Assembly (NCBI GenBank): GCA_964468805.1 | Contig: CAYXWM010000011.1 | Location: 1 to 56,312, forward strand | DNA: 56,312 nucleotides | Reading direction: 5' to 3' | From: CAYXWM01 sp964468805 | GTDB lineage: Bacteria; Bacillota; Clostridia; Lachnospirales; WRBF01 | In this document: positions 9,287 to 17,706 of the stretch, in pieces | Position numbering within the stretch: position 1 is the stretch's first letter | How the letters are laid out: each line of letters starts with the position of its first letter | The notes under the pieces: model-generated | Seen by the model: only the letters and a program-made list of their open reading frames with translations | Database searches by the model: none | What the model was told of the DNA's origin: nothing | Made by a program: the position numbers and the translations under genes

Positions 9287-9624
9287 TGAACGAAAATTAT
9301 TACTTTATTGCAGTGGATTTTGACGGAACACTTTGCGAAAATGTGTTCCCCGAAATCGGCAAGCCCAGATTGAATGTGATTGATTCTCTAAAAGACTACT
9401 TCACAAGGCTAAATGCTGCTAAAACAGTCAAAGTTATATTATGGACTTGCCGTGAAGATTTGCCGGGACGTGTATATCTTACAGAAGCGGTTGAATGGTG
9501 CAAAGAACAAGGTGTACTTATTGATTTTGCGAATGAAAATCCGCTATGTAATTTTGACTACCCCGAAAAAGTACGTAAGATTGCGGCTAATAAATACCGG
9601 GACGATAGAGCGGTGACGGTGTAG
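9283..9624 (+). CDS. HAD-superfamily phosphatase (phage type)
   Basis: 113 residues with HAD motif I AVDFDGTL at residues 9-16 (nucleophile and acid/base Asp) and motif II region VKVILWTCRE, then a Cys/Asn-rich segment with DFANENPLCNFD. Such short phage HAD proteins are thought to act on nucleotides or sugar phosphates; the substrate is unknown. Two in-line ATGs (9283 and 9286) are both possible starts. It overlaps the upstream gene by four bases and sits among nucleotide-metabolism remnants. Confidence 0.7.
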   Translation: MMNENYYFIAVDFDGTLCENVFPEIGKPRLNVIDSLKDYFTRLNAAKTVKVILWTCREDLPGRVYLTEAVEWCKEQGVLIDFANENPLCNFDYPEKVRKIAANKYRDDRAVTV

Positions 9625-9627
9625 CTA

Positions 9628-10284
9628 TTGCTAATCTTTAACGACACAGCATTTCGCTACTACTTAAATGACTGCAAAACACCGCCCAAAATGACACGTA
9701 ATCGAAACGTAGTTTTGAGAAGCCTTGCTAAGACTTCAAAAAGCTTTGAAGCTTACGTTTCTTTTGTTGAAAAATACGCTGCTGATACATTGACATACAT
9801 AGATGATATTGACTTGATTTTAGGCGGTTATTGGCGTAAATATCAAGGTGTGGATCCTATGGAATACAAGACCGTGGCTTTTACACAGCACGAGTTGGAC
9901 TCTATATCCTTGTTACAGAATAAGTACAGCCGTTACATAAATTTAGGGCTACTGTACATCTTTAAATACTTTAGCACAGACGCTGTCAAAGTACCTTTTA
10001 GTGACCTTAGAATTTTAATGGGATTGGCTAAAAAGCGGTCATTGCGTGAGGTGGAGTTTTTATCCTGCATTAAGCGTAAATACTATCAGCCCCAAAACAG
10101 TAATTTAGACGGCTATAAACGGTTGAAGCCTGTTGTTTTCAAGTATTATGCTCAATCATTGCCTAAAGTGAATCGTGGCTATGTAATGCCGGTGAATATT
10201 AAACAACAATTTGAAAAGGCAATAGAGCGTTTCGGTAAAGAAATATGTTTTATATCCGATGGCGCAATTGTTTTTTGTAAGTAA
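9628..10284 (+). CDS. Hypothetical phage protein (218 aa)
   Basis: TTG start four bases after the HAD gene, in the same operon. Mostly alpha-helical, with no transmembrane segment or recognised motif. It contains a Lys/Arg-rich middle (LAKKRSLREVEFLSCIKRKY). It ends shortly before two strong terminators, so it is the last gene of the left operon. Confidence 0.5.
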   Translation: MLIFNDTAFRYYLNDCKTPPKMTRNRNVVLRSLAKTSKSFEAYVSFVEKYAADTLTYIDDIDLILGGYWRKYQGVDPMEYKTVAFTQHELDSISLLQNKYSRYINLGLLYIFKYFSTDAVKVPFSDLRILMGLAKKRSLREVEFLSCIKRKYYQPQNSNLDGYKRLKPVVFKYYAQSLPKVNRGYVMPVNIKQQFEKAIERFGKEICFISDGAIVFCK

Positions 10285-10405
10285 AAAGGGGCATACACTG
10301 TTTAGTGAATATGCAGAGGGCACGACGACTACGGCGTACCTTTGATAACAAAGTCTCTTGCAGACAGTAAATAAGACGCAGCTGCTTTTTGCGAGCATCA
10401 TTTAC

Positions 10406-10440
10406 CAAAAAAACCCCGTAAAAAATGTGGGGTTTTTGAA
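10406..10440. terminator. Bidirectional intrinsic terminator
   Basis: Stem AAAAACCCC / GGGGTTTTT with an 11-base AT-rich loop, flanked by A and T runs. It closes the left operon and also fits termination on the opposite strand. Confidence 0.75.
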
Positions 10441-10444
10441 CCCA

Positions 10445-10486
10445 AAGAAAGATATTTCGAACATGGAGTATCTTTCTTTTTATTTT
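10445..10486 (+). terminator. Second intrinsic terminator
   Basis: Stem AAAGAAAGATA / TATCTTTCTTT with a 14-base loop and a following T-rich tract. It lies directly behind the first terminator and insulates the following virion genes. Confidence 0.6.
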
Positions 10487-10507
10487 AAGGCAACTAAAGG
10501 TGATTTT

Positions 10508-10909
10508 ATGGAAGAAACGTTATTGGTTGGTTTAGTGAACTTGATAGATGGCAGGGCGTAGCACCTTCTTCTGCTAACGTAGGTTTGCAACAAGGTTGAG
10601 GTTCAGAACTTTTCAAAATGGGTTACATTGACACGATTATGGGTTGCCCTTGATTCGTTATAAACCATACATTGAAACCTAACACTGTAAATACTACAGG
10701 CGAGGGCGTCAGAGACGCTTTAGGTGGTATTCGCCATGAACGGCACTAAGCCGGTACACGGCGCAATTGGTGGTGGCTCTATTAAGGTTGTCATAAACCT
10801 GATTGAAAGCGCTTTATTCCAAACTGACATTAATTTTATGATACCCGTAGACATGCAGCCTATTTTTGGTATCAAAATCGGCTACATAAGCGGTATTGTA
10901 ACAGCGTAA
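10508..10909 (+). pseudogene. Probable virion structural protein (capsid-like) remnant
   Basis: ATG 10508 with AAAGG upstream opens MEETLLVGLVNLIDGRA and stops. Collinear frames then give ANVGLQQG, ELFKMGYIDTIMG, and finally GTKPVHGAIGGGSIKVVINL and ESALFQTDINFMIPVDMQP. Position just before the small accessory and connector genes, plus a terminator right after it, suggests the major capsid protein or another abundant head protein, reduced by deletion and frameshifts. No decisive fold motif can be seen, so the capsid label is inference. Confidence 0.4.
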
Positions 10910-10929
10910 AGCCAAGATGGCTTTTTTTA
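10909..10929 (+). terminator. Intrinsic terminator after the capsid-like remnant
   Basis: Stem AAGCCA / TGGCTT with a three-base loop followed by seven T. Just downstream, GGCGGG / CCCGCC (10934-10955) forms another short hairpin before the next ribosome site. Confidence 0.6.
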
Positions 10930-10983
10930 TTTGGCGGGGTTTCATTATCCCGCCTTATTAGATAATCCGAAGGGAGATAGAAT

Positions 10984-11189
10984 ATGGCCAAAACACTAAA
11001 AGCCACAGAAGAAACGGTACAAGACGTAACGCTTGACAAAACAGAAGAAAGCAAGAATACCACAATAAGAGAACTGCCACAACAGATGTGGTGCAAGAAC
11101 AATCGCAAGAGCCGCAGCCTACACTCGAACAGCTAATGGCTGAAATAAAAGCACTTAAAGAACAAACCACAAGCACACCTAAAGGCTAG
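10984..11189 (+). pseudogene. Small phage virion-accessory protein, frameshifted
   Basis: ATG with GAAGGGAG upstream. It starts MAKTLKATEETVQDVTLDKT; one indel near 11080 leads to EQSQEPQPTLEQLMAEIKAL in another frame. The Thr/Glu-rich N-terminus and Pro-linker followed by a helix resemble short head-associated phage proteins. Function unknown. Confidence 0.45.
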
Positions 11190-11194
11190 GAAAT

Positions 11195-12019
11195 TGTAAA
11201 ACGCCCTGATGAAATTACAGTTACGGTAGTCCGAGAACTATCATATTTGTACAGTTTAACAACTTTACCAAAACCATTAACGTGGATGATAGGTTTATTT
11301 TTGGAAAAGGAACAAGGGCGCAACCATTCAAAGTAACAGAGCCGCTGCAATTTATTCTTGGCGAAACTGAAAACGAGGACATTGTTCAATTGGTATCTTT
11401 TGAAGTAGAAAGTACCTACGTAGAACAGGAATATGACGATATTGCACACGGCATAGCTAACGCATTTGTCAATAAATGGACGGTTGTAGCTGATAATAAC
11501 AATTCTTATGTGAGTGGAAATGGTCAGATAAATGCCAACGTATACTTGAACGGTGAGTTAAAAGATGAACCGTTAAATTACGTTTCAAGCTACACATTTA
11601 CCGTAACCGTTGATAGTGTCGGTGATTTTGTATGTCTTAAAGAGGGTGTTGCTACAATTACTGTCATTATGGTAAATAACGCTAATAATAAAGCAATAAT
11701 TGAAGTGAGTGCAACAGAGCGAACAGAGGACTATCGTTTTGTTGTTACGCCCGGAATAACGGAATTAAAACAGTTTGGCAAGCAAATATTTGACGTAAGA
11801 GTGTATAACTATGCGTAACGAACAGACACGCCTATATGGTTTAATTTTAGCGGTGTACCTGTTAATTACTTTGCCGTTTCCGGCGTAACCGCAAATGGTT
11901 TTACCTTAGAGTGTAAATATCCTAATAATTCTAAGCCGCTAAAAGTTAGTTGCACGGCCGTAGTTGATGGTACACCTATGTATTATGATTTTAATGTTTG
12001 TCTAAAGTCAGCTCTCTAA
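11195..12019 (+). pseudogene. Virion protein with Ig-like beta domains, interrupted
   Basis: The main frame is open 11282-11818, then one in-frame TAA, then 67 more open codons to 12019 (TPIWFNFSGVPVNYFAVSG and onward). Upstream coding continues from about 11195 with an indel near 11230. Beta-rich repeats with Val/Thr alternation (YTFTVTVDSVGDFVCL, GVATITVIMVNN, DYRFVVTPGITEL) look like bacterial Ig-like domains, common on virion surfaces. One nonsense codon and one frameshift separate it from an intact gene. Confidence 0.55.
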
Positions 12020-12029
12020 AAAACAAAAG

Positions 12030-12310
12030 TTGGAAGCAACGACTATGGAGGTTATTTTTACGTTTAAGCAATCAAACGATTTTACAGTCCATAAGGTAAG
12101 TGACTTAACAAGATTAAGACGCAAATCGGAACAAGCCTTAAATATTGTGACAAAAACAATCACTGAAGTGTTAATACGGAAATCGATGCTACGCAAAAAG
12201 AAATCGCCGATTATATTAGCGAGTTGATTACGGCTTCAACGGGATTAAGGCATACAAAAGAGAAAAATACTAAAATTATGGATAATTTCAAAAAACTTGT
12301 TGAAGAATGA
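12030..12310 (+). pseudogene. Small phage protein, frameshifted
   Basis: The first frame reads MEVIFTFKQSNDFTVHKVSD from ATG 12045; an indel near 12170 moves to a second frame with DATQKEIADYISELITASTG and ending KKLVEE. Together about 90 residues, beta N-terminus and helical C-terminus. Family not recognised. It lies just before the connector genes. Confidence 0.4.
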
Positions 12311-12358
12311 AAGGCGATTAGGGCCATGATCAGTAAATATCTAAAGGAGGGAAAGTAA

Positions 12359-13000
12359 ATGTTTGAAGATAGCATGCAACTTCCCTCGTTTAACACTTAT
12401 TCTGAAACGCAAGACCTTTGTTATAAAACAATGTTGTATTTGCTTGACCTTCAAGAGGAAGAAATAAGTGGAAGTCGAATGGATTTATTAAAGTACATAT
12501 ACTATGACAACCCTGAACCTTTAAAAGAAACACCGTTAACCGAAACACAAAAACAACAATTACTATATGACCCAGTATGCCCCGACCAACCACCAAACGC
12601 CGAAAAAGGCTACCGTATTTTTGGGCAGAATAAATTTATCGAAACTCAAACGGAAATGAAAACTGAATTGCGCATATACCCTGCTTTAGTAGTGCCGATA
12701 AATGACTTTTACGGCAATTTTTTTATTGCGTTTGAGTGTATTTGCGGTATGAGCCTTAAAACTATGGATATGCTTCAAGACCGCACTTACAATATGGCAA
12801 TTTCTATAATTAAGTCGCTTGTAGGACGCAATTTAGGAGGTATAGGTACGTTTTTCTTTAACAATAGCCCCATTTCTTTAGGCGGCGGCGGTAATTATTG
12901 TAGGCTTGCAGATGATTTAGGAGATAGGCGTTTTAACAGTGGTCATTCTCTTGTTTTGGGTATAAGCATAGGCGGAAACAATGAGCGTGAAGAAATATGA
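12359..13000 (+). CDS. Probable head-tail connector or tail-completion protein
   Basis: 213 residues; strong ribosome site AAGGAGGG. Helical N-terminus (SETQDLCYKTMLYLLDLQ), beta core (LRIYPALVVPINDFYGNFFI) and a Gly-rich C-terminus (SLGGGGNY). Its place before the tail tube gene and four-base overlap with the next gene fit a connector or tail-completion role, but no family is recognised. It is the first gene of the long lesion-free late block. Confidence 0.4.
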   Translation: MFEDSMQLPSFNTYSETQDLCYKTMLYLLDLQEEEISGSRMDLLKYIYYDNPEPLKETPLTETQKQQLLYDPVCPDQPPNAEKGYRIFGQNKFIETQTEMKTELRIYPALVVPINDFYGNFFIAFECICGMSLKTMDMLQDRTYNMAISIIKSLVGRNLGGIGTFFFNNSPISLGGGGNYCRLADDLGDRRFNSGHSLVLGISIGGNNEREEI

Positions 13001-13821
13001 CGGCCAATGAAATAGTACATGGTATAGAAAATGGCTTTAATTGGCGTGGGATAACGGTTAATCCTTTTAAGGTGAAGGACTACGATTTAGCTATGTCCTG
13101 TTTATCGTGTTTAACTATTATGCAACAATCACTGACTATGGAATTGGCTGTGCTACCATACTTGCGGATGTTGCACCAGACACAAGAATATCTATCAAGA
13201 CTATACATTATTATATTAAAATCTTTCGATGTATCGGAAAAACAAGTAACGTTTGCCACAAATGAAAAGGGTAAAGTAACTTGGTATATTTCATTGCACA
13301 AAGACAAAAACGGCGATTATACGGCTATTGATACAAATGTTATCGATATTGCCGTAAAAACAAAAGCCACAGATACATTAAAAGACTTTCACATACACAC
13401 AATAACAGAGGGCAATTTCCAATCATTGCGTGAATTGATATGCACAATTAACGAACAAGAAGTGCCTGATGAAAAAGTTGACCTTGAATTATGGCTTGAT
13501 AAGCAAAAAGAAAACCAAAAAGCGGCTAAGAAGCTTTCTTATGACTTTAAGGAGCTTCTTTTTTGTTGCGCAAGGATAACCGGCAGAAGGCTACCGGAAG
13601 TACAAGAAATGACGTTGTGGGAATTTTTTAACACTATAAATTCTTACGATACGGAGCTAAAATTTAAGCTATACAATGACCCGGGATTTACATGGAAGGG
13701 TGATAACCCTTATTTGGATTGGAAATACTCAACTATTAATGATAATCCTTATGGGCTTGTTGGTATTGGAGATTTAGAAAAACAATTTGGCGGTGTCGCT
13801 GAATTTAATATTAAAAAATAA
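12997..13821 (+). CDS. Hypothetical late protein upstream of the tail tube gene
   Basis: 274 residues; start ATG overlaps the previous stop (ATGA). Mainly helical with a charged middle (ELWLDKQKENQKAAKKLS) and aromatic C-terminus (FKLYNDPGFTWKGDNPYLDW). No family is recognised. Gene order suggests a tail assembly or connector protein. Tight coupling with the upstream gene suggests the two products act together. Confidence 0.4.
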   Translation: MTANEIVHGIENGFNWRGITVNPFKVKDYDLAMSCLSCLTIMQQSLTMELAVLPYLRMLHQTQEYLSRLYIIILKSFDVSEKQVTFATNEKGKVTWYISLHKDKNGDYTAIDTNVIDIAVKTKATDTLKDFHIHTITEGNFQSLRELICTINEQEVPDEKVDLELWLDKQKENQKAAKKLSYDFKELLFCCARITGRRLPEVQEMTLWEFFNTINSYDTELKFKLYNDPGFTWKGDNPYLDWKYSTINDNPYGLVGIGDLEKQFGGVAEFNIKK

Positions 13822-13833
13822 GGGGTAGATTAT

Positions 13834-14952
13834 TTGATTACTTTTATCGGAAATAACGATTTATTTGTAAAAGGCAATGTTGACGTAACAATATTTGACG
13901 AAGCCGGCAATACGAAAACACTTTTAAACCAGCTATCCAGTGCCCAGTTTGACGGAACTATTAACGCCGGGTTGATTCGCGGTGGTTTAGGTATGCAGCC
14001 TTTGACTGCTATTTCAGACACACCGGATTTTAAGATTAACTTTACTGCTGAAAACTTGTCTCCTGAAACTACTGCGCTACAAGTTGGTTCGGAAATTAGC
14101 AATGTTGCGGCTGTGCCTTTTGCCGAACAAGTAACATTGGGCACAGGCGGCAAAGGCGCTATCTTAGGCACACCCGTAACAAGAGCGGGAAGCGCCGATT
14201 TAACGCTTATCGGTACTATTACAAAATATAACGGCAAGTATGTAAAAAATAACAATGCTGTAACTTTTACATACAACGACACGACTAAGGCTTATGAATT
14301 TACTGTGTCAGACGGAAAAGAGGGTGACATTCTTTGTGTTGAGTATTACATCAATAAGATTGGTGCTCATTCATTTGGTATGACACCTACGTATTCACCG
14401 TTTACAGGCCGTGCGGTTGCTCGTTTCTTAGTGTATTCCGGAAAACCTACTAAAGCCGGAGATAGCTCTAAATGGGGCTTTATGTATGTTATTATTCCGA
14501 ACGGACAATTCTCGCCTACTGTAAATTTTGGCGGTGAGCAAACTGCCAATGCAAAAACTGTTGCAACATTTGAAGCAAGAAAAAATGACGGTAGCCCGAT
14601 AGAGTGCGAATCCACCGACAATCCTATGGTTATTGTAACCTTTGACCCTCGTAACGCTGATTTTACTGAATATGCTACGGCACTTATGGGTATTCCGGCT
14701 GAATTGGACGGCGAAACAGGCAGCACAGGTGCAATTATTATTAAGGCTGTTGTTGATGGTGTGCCTGAAAATATTAATTATTCTGATTTAAAATTTGTTT
14801 CCGCCACGCCTGCTACTGCTACTGTAGATAGCAAGGGTGTTGTTACATATGTGGCGGCAGGCACGACCAAAATTACGATTACACCAAAAGACGGTTTAGC
14901 TGACCCAAATAACTTAACAGCTAGCGTAGACGTAACCGTAACCGCACCGTAA
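13834..14952 (+). CDS. Major tail (tube) protein with C-terminal Ig-like domain
   Basis: 372 residues from TTG 13834, preceded by AGGGG at good spacing. The N-terminal about 285 residues are beta-rich and start FIGNNDLFVKGNVDVTIFDE, typical of tail tube proteins. Residues about 295-372 (KAVVDGVPENINYSDLKFVS, then TVDSKGVVTYVAAGTTKITI) form a BIG_2-type Ig domain, a frequent tail-tube decoration. A strong terminator follows immediately, in keeping with an abundantly made protein. Being before the tape measure gene fits the role. The fold is inferred, not proven. Confidence 0.65.
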   Translation: MITFIGNNDLFVKGNVDVTIFDEAGNTKTLLNQLSSAQFDGTINAGLIRGGLGMQPLTAISDTPDFKINFTAENLSPETTALQVGSEISNVAAVPFAEQVTLGTGGKGAILGTPVTRAGSADLTLIGTITKYNGKYVKNNNAVTFTYNDTTKAYEFTVSDGKEGDILCVEYYINKIGAHSFGMTPTYSPFTGRAVARFLVYSGKPTKAGDSSKWGFMYVIIPNGQFSPTVNFGGEQTANAKTVATFEARKNDGSPIECESTDNPMVIVTFDPRNADFTEYATALMGIPAELDGETGSTGAIIIKAVVDGVPENINYSDLKFVSATPATATVDSKGVVTYVAAGTTKITITPKDGLADPNNLTASVDVTVTAP

Positions 14953-14985
14953 AACAGGGCTAACGCTCAAAATAATATAAAGAAT

Positions 14986-15033
14986 GGCGGCTGTCCTTTT
15001 GCCCTAGAAAGCATTGGGGCAACCGCTTTTTTT
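14986..15033 (+). terminator. Intrinsic terminator after the tail tube gene
   Basis: Imperfect long hairpin: GGCGG and GCCC on the left arm pair with GGGC and CCGC on the right (CGGxTGxxx...GCCC / GGGxCAxCCGC), followed by seven T. 15034-15137 holds no gene that I can see. Confidence 0.5.
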
Positions 15034-15137
15034 ACTCGAAAATATTGAGGTCGGAATGGTTCCCGACGCACTCGTTTTAATGAGTATCTGAGATGTAGGA
15101 TACACCGCCCTACCAATATTTTTCTTATTTTATAGAG

Positions 15138-15461
15138 GTGGTTTTTATTACAAAAAAGAAAACAAAGGAAACAACGATTGAAACTAAGGAAACTATAAGT
15201 AAAGTGAAAATGGATGATAAACCTGACATTGAATTGCCGTTTACCGACATAACTGACACAGACGGTAATATAACAAGTGACATTCTGAAAATTGATACAA
15301 GTAAAGAACATTACGTCACGGATACAGTATTTTTAGGTGGAAAAATAATCGACAATGAACTTATAAATCTTAAAAACTGTTGCGTTGCCTGTGGCAAATT
15401 CTCGAAGATGAACATTCAAGGTAAAAAATATTGTTCTTTTGAATGTTTTAAGGGTAAATAA
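15138..15461 (+). CDS. Small protein with C-terminal Cys-rich zinc site
   Basis: 107 residues, GTG start with weak ribosome site. The N-terminal half is Lys/Thr/Glu-rich and probably disordered; the C-terminus holds a compact zinc motif CCVACGKF ... KKYCSFECFKG. No family is known to me. First of four small Cys-rich genes placed between tail tube and lysis genes. Confidence 0.5.
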   Translation: MVFITKKKTKETTIETKETISKVKMDDKPDIELPFTDITDTDGNITSDILKIDTSKEHYVTDTVFLGGKIIDNELINLKNCCVACGKFSKMNIQGKKYCSFECFKGK

Positions 15462-15463
15462 CA

Positions 15464-15643
15464 ATGCGTTGCCAATACGCTTACGAAAACCCGCTGCACG
15501 GCGCAAACGTGCTTTTTTGTTTTATTGACAATAAGTATTGTGTAAATCAACGCAAATGTCAAGAAAGAGATAACTACTTTAAAAATACACAAATGAGCGT
15601 AAATTGTCCTAAAAAGGCAGGTAAGGAAAATGACACAATTTGA
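15464..15643 (+). CDS. Small Cys-rich protein (59 aa)
   Basis: ATG two bases after the previous stop. It reads MRCQYAYENPLHGANVLFCF then YCVNQRKCQERDNYF, with five Cys. Its end overlaps the next start by 14 bases, a compact operon arrangement typical of phage genes. Function not recognised. Confidence 0.45.
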   Translation: MRCQYAYENPLHGANVLFCFIDNKYCVNQRKCQERDNYFKNTQMSVNCPKKAGKENDTI

Positions 15644-15839
15644 CAGCAAGGAATGTTTGTATTCCTGTGCTGATGAATACAAGAACCAATTGATACTTAT
15701 TTGCGCTTTGACGAACAAAAAGTGTAAGCATCAACACCCTGTGGAGGGTAATTCGTTTTTGTTTGAAAATACGGAAGATTATAAGGCGTGTTTAAGCAAA
15801 CACCTTTTAAAATCGGGCGGTGGTGCAAATGAAGATTAA
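15630..15839 (+). CDS. Small Cys-rich protein (69 aa)
   Basis: ATG 15630 with AAGGAAA upstream. Cys and His spread as CLYSC, LICAL, KKCKHQH and YKAC suggest a metal site. Same operon as its neighbours, overlapping both. No family recognised. Confidence 0.45.
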   Translation: MTQFDSKECLYSCADEYKNQLILICALTNKKCKHQHPVEGNSFLFENTEDYKACLSKHLLKSGGGANED

Positions 15840-16011
15840 TCTTGTTGGTAAGTTATTTGCAACAACAAAAACTTTGACATGTAAACATGATTTTATTTAC
15901 GACACTAAAATAAAAATAATGCATTTTCCCAAAAAAATATATGGTGTTTGCCGGAAATGTGGTAAACAGAGTGTTATTCCTTATTTTGAATATTTAAACA
16001 ACAAGGGATGA
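15829..16011 (+). CDS. Small zinc-ribbon-like protein (60 aa)
   Basis: ATG 15829 (GGTGG upstream) was chosen over the in-frame GTGs further up. Reads KTLTCKHDFIYDTKIKIMHF then GVCRKCGKQSVIPY, so CKH and CRKC could bind zinc. Function unknown. 16012-16098 has an open frame without a start (IINDYILNLNQSGQDTND), probably a relic. Confidence 0.45.
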   Translation: MKINLVGKLFATTKTLTCKHDFIYDTKIKIMHFPKKIYGVCRKCGKQSVIPYFEYLNNKG

Positions 16012-16110
16012 AATAATCAATGATTACATACTCAATTTAAATCAATCGGGACAAGATACCAATGACAAGGTGTATAAGTTTTACAAAGAAGGATACTAAG
16101 GCGGCGTTAT

Positions 16111-16311
16111 ATGATAACACTGAAAAGATTAGGCGGTGTATTAAGACGCCGTAGCCGTATGTGGAATGATTATAGACCCAATGACGGCAAACCAACGCCA
16201 ATACCGGAACGAGTTTGGATATTAAATTCTGACCCAACAGTAGAGCCGAGCAAGTTTTATACTTGTATAGACAGTGAACTATGGAATGACAACAATCCGT
16301 GGAAAAACTAA
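16111..16311 (+). CDS. Small hypothetical phage protein (66 aa)
   Basis: ATG with AAGGCGG upstream. Basic N-terminus (LKRLGGVLRRRSRMWNDYRP) and acidic aromatic C-terminus. No family recognised. Last of the small-gene cluster before a 450-base stretch without a clear gene. Confidence 0.4.
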   Translation: MITLKRLGGVLRRRSRMWNDYRPNDGKPTPIPERVWILNSDPTVEPSKFYTCIDSELWNDNNPWKN

Positions 16312-16768
16312 AGGGGTATAACTCTTGCATATGGCATTGTCGGTAATTGTGTTAACGGCATCTTGCCGTTAACTAAATCTACTTTAAATGGCAGTGTTGA
16401 GAATGACAGTAATGCATTGTCGTAGGCGATTTTACCTTTATCCCCAGCGTAAGCTGGTGCCGCTGTTTCGTCCAAAATCAACGAAGGGCTAACCTCTATC
16501 TAGGGACTTCCAATAATGCCCGTCCACCGATAAGCTTTATTTGCTTCTGCCCAACGCCTTTTCTTTTTTCTCATAGTCATGCGGATTGCATGTGACTTTA
16601 CAGGCTTTTTTTTGGCCACTACGTGGTTTTAAAGAGGCATGAGCAACTATCTACATATCTTGAGTATCTTCAAGTCTGAATAGGTTTAACGGTGTCCTGT
16701 GTGATGTTTGGATTTTTAATTAATGCGTTAGTTGAAAATATATTTAACAATAAGTGAGGTAAGGCATT
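16312..16768. other. Gene-poor stretch with decayed coding traces
   Basis: No long frame on either strand. Plus-strand text such as GIVGNCVNGILPLTKSTLNG (about 16335-16395) looks like a virion-protein fragment, and minus-strand text such as SLKPRSGQKKACKVTCN (about 16640-16590) looks coding too. The end (16750-16768) carries the ribosome site of the endolysin gene. Best read as a relic of an insertion or replaced gene. Confidence 0.4.
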
Positions 16769-17443
16769 ATGGGTAGGTATATTACAATGCTTCATCCGGA
16801 ATTACAAGCCATTATTTTAAAATTTACGGCTGAATGTAAAAAACAAGGTTTGCCTGTATTAGTTACAGAAACATGGCGGTCGAAAACAGAACAAGATAAT
16901 TTGTACGCACAGGGGCGTACTAAACCGGGAAATATTGTTACAAATTGCAAATACCCTCAAAGCCCGCATTGTTGGGGCGTTGCATTTGATTTTTGCAGAA
17001 ATATCAAAGGGCGTGAATACGACAATAAAGACGGCTTTTTTGACAAAGTGGGACGTATTGCTGAAAAAATGTTTGATAATACTGAATTTGACCTTTTTTG
17101 GGGTGGAGATTGGAAAAACTTTGTTGACAAGCCCCATGTCGAAATGAAAAAGTATATGTCTGATTGCAGCACAAAAAATTTGCAACAAAAATATGGAACG
17201 CCGGAAAATTTTAAAAAGACATGGCGAACCGGTGTCATTGCACCGGAATCGCAAAAAGGAGATGTTGAAGTGGTAGACAAAACAAAAATACTGCATTTGG
17301 GTAGAGAAATAGAAGTTGAACGTATTTTAAAGGACAATACTAATTACATAAAATTGCGTGACCTTGAAAAACTTGGTTTTGCAGTTAGTTATGATGAAGT
17401 AAGAAAAATGCCTGTGGTGAATGGTCAATGGGATTTAAAATAA
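16769..17443 (+). CDS. Endolysin: M15-type L,D-/D,D-peptidase with stalk-like C-domain
   Basis: 224 residues. The N-terminal peptidase domain has SPHCWGVAFDF (zinc His67 and Asp74) and KPHVEM (zinc His123), the M15/VanY arrangement that cleaves peptidoglycan peptides. Residues about 175-222 (LHLGREIEVERILKDNTNYI then LRDLEKLGFAV) resemble a copper-amine-oxidase-like stalk domain and may bind the wall. No signal peptide, so export needs the holin encoded two genes downstream. The stop overlaps the next gene by 16 bases. Confidence 0.85.
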   Translation: MGRYITMLHPELQAIILKFTAECKKQGLPVLVTETWRSKTEQDNLYAQGRTKPGNIVTNCKYPQSPHCWGVAFDFCRNIKGREYDNKDGFFDKVGRIAEKMFDNTEFDLFWGGDWKNFVDKPHVEMKKYMSDCSTKNLQQKYGTPENFKKTWRTGVIAPESQKGDVEVVDKTKILHLGREIEVERILKDNTNYIKLRDLEKLGFAVSYDEVRKMPVVNGQWDLK

Positions 17444-17706
17444 CTATGTTTAGTAGCACTTGGTGTAAGGCTTGCAAAATGATGTATACTGTGTTGGCTG
17501 AATTGCAAGCACTGCAACTGTGTGATGTTGAGATTGTGGATATTGAAAGCAAAAGTGAATTGACTAAAAGGTACAAAATTAAACAGTTACCGTCTTTTCT
17601 TATAGAAAAAAATAACGAGGTTGTAAATTTGATTTCCGGCGTACAAGACATAAATAATTTAAAAAATGCTTTAAAAAAGCAGGAGCGAGTGCTAACGTGG
17701 ATATAA
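17428..17706 (+). CDS. Thioredoxin/glutaredoxin-like protein
   Basis: 92 residues with the redox motif WCKACK (Cys13, Cys16) after a first beta strand, then VEIVDIES, and cis-Pro region IKQLPSFLI, all in canonical thioredoxin order. It begins inside the endolysin gene and ends inside the holin gene (10-base overlap), so it belongs to the lysis operon. Possible roles are dNTP reduction for the phage ribonucleotide reductase or control of thiols in lysis or tail proteins. Confidence 0.8.
   Translation: MGFKITMFSSTWCKACKMMYTVLAELQALQLCDVEIVDIESKSELTKRYKIKQLPSFLIEKNNEVVNLISGVQDINNLKNALKKQERVLTWI

Noticed and set aside
13830..14282. Long minus-strand frame opposite the tail tube gene
   Set aside because: Hydrophobic shadow of a strongly coding plus strand, without start signals.
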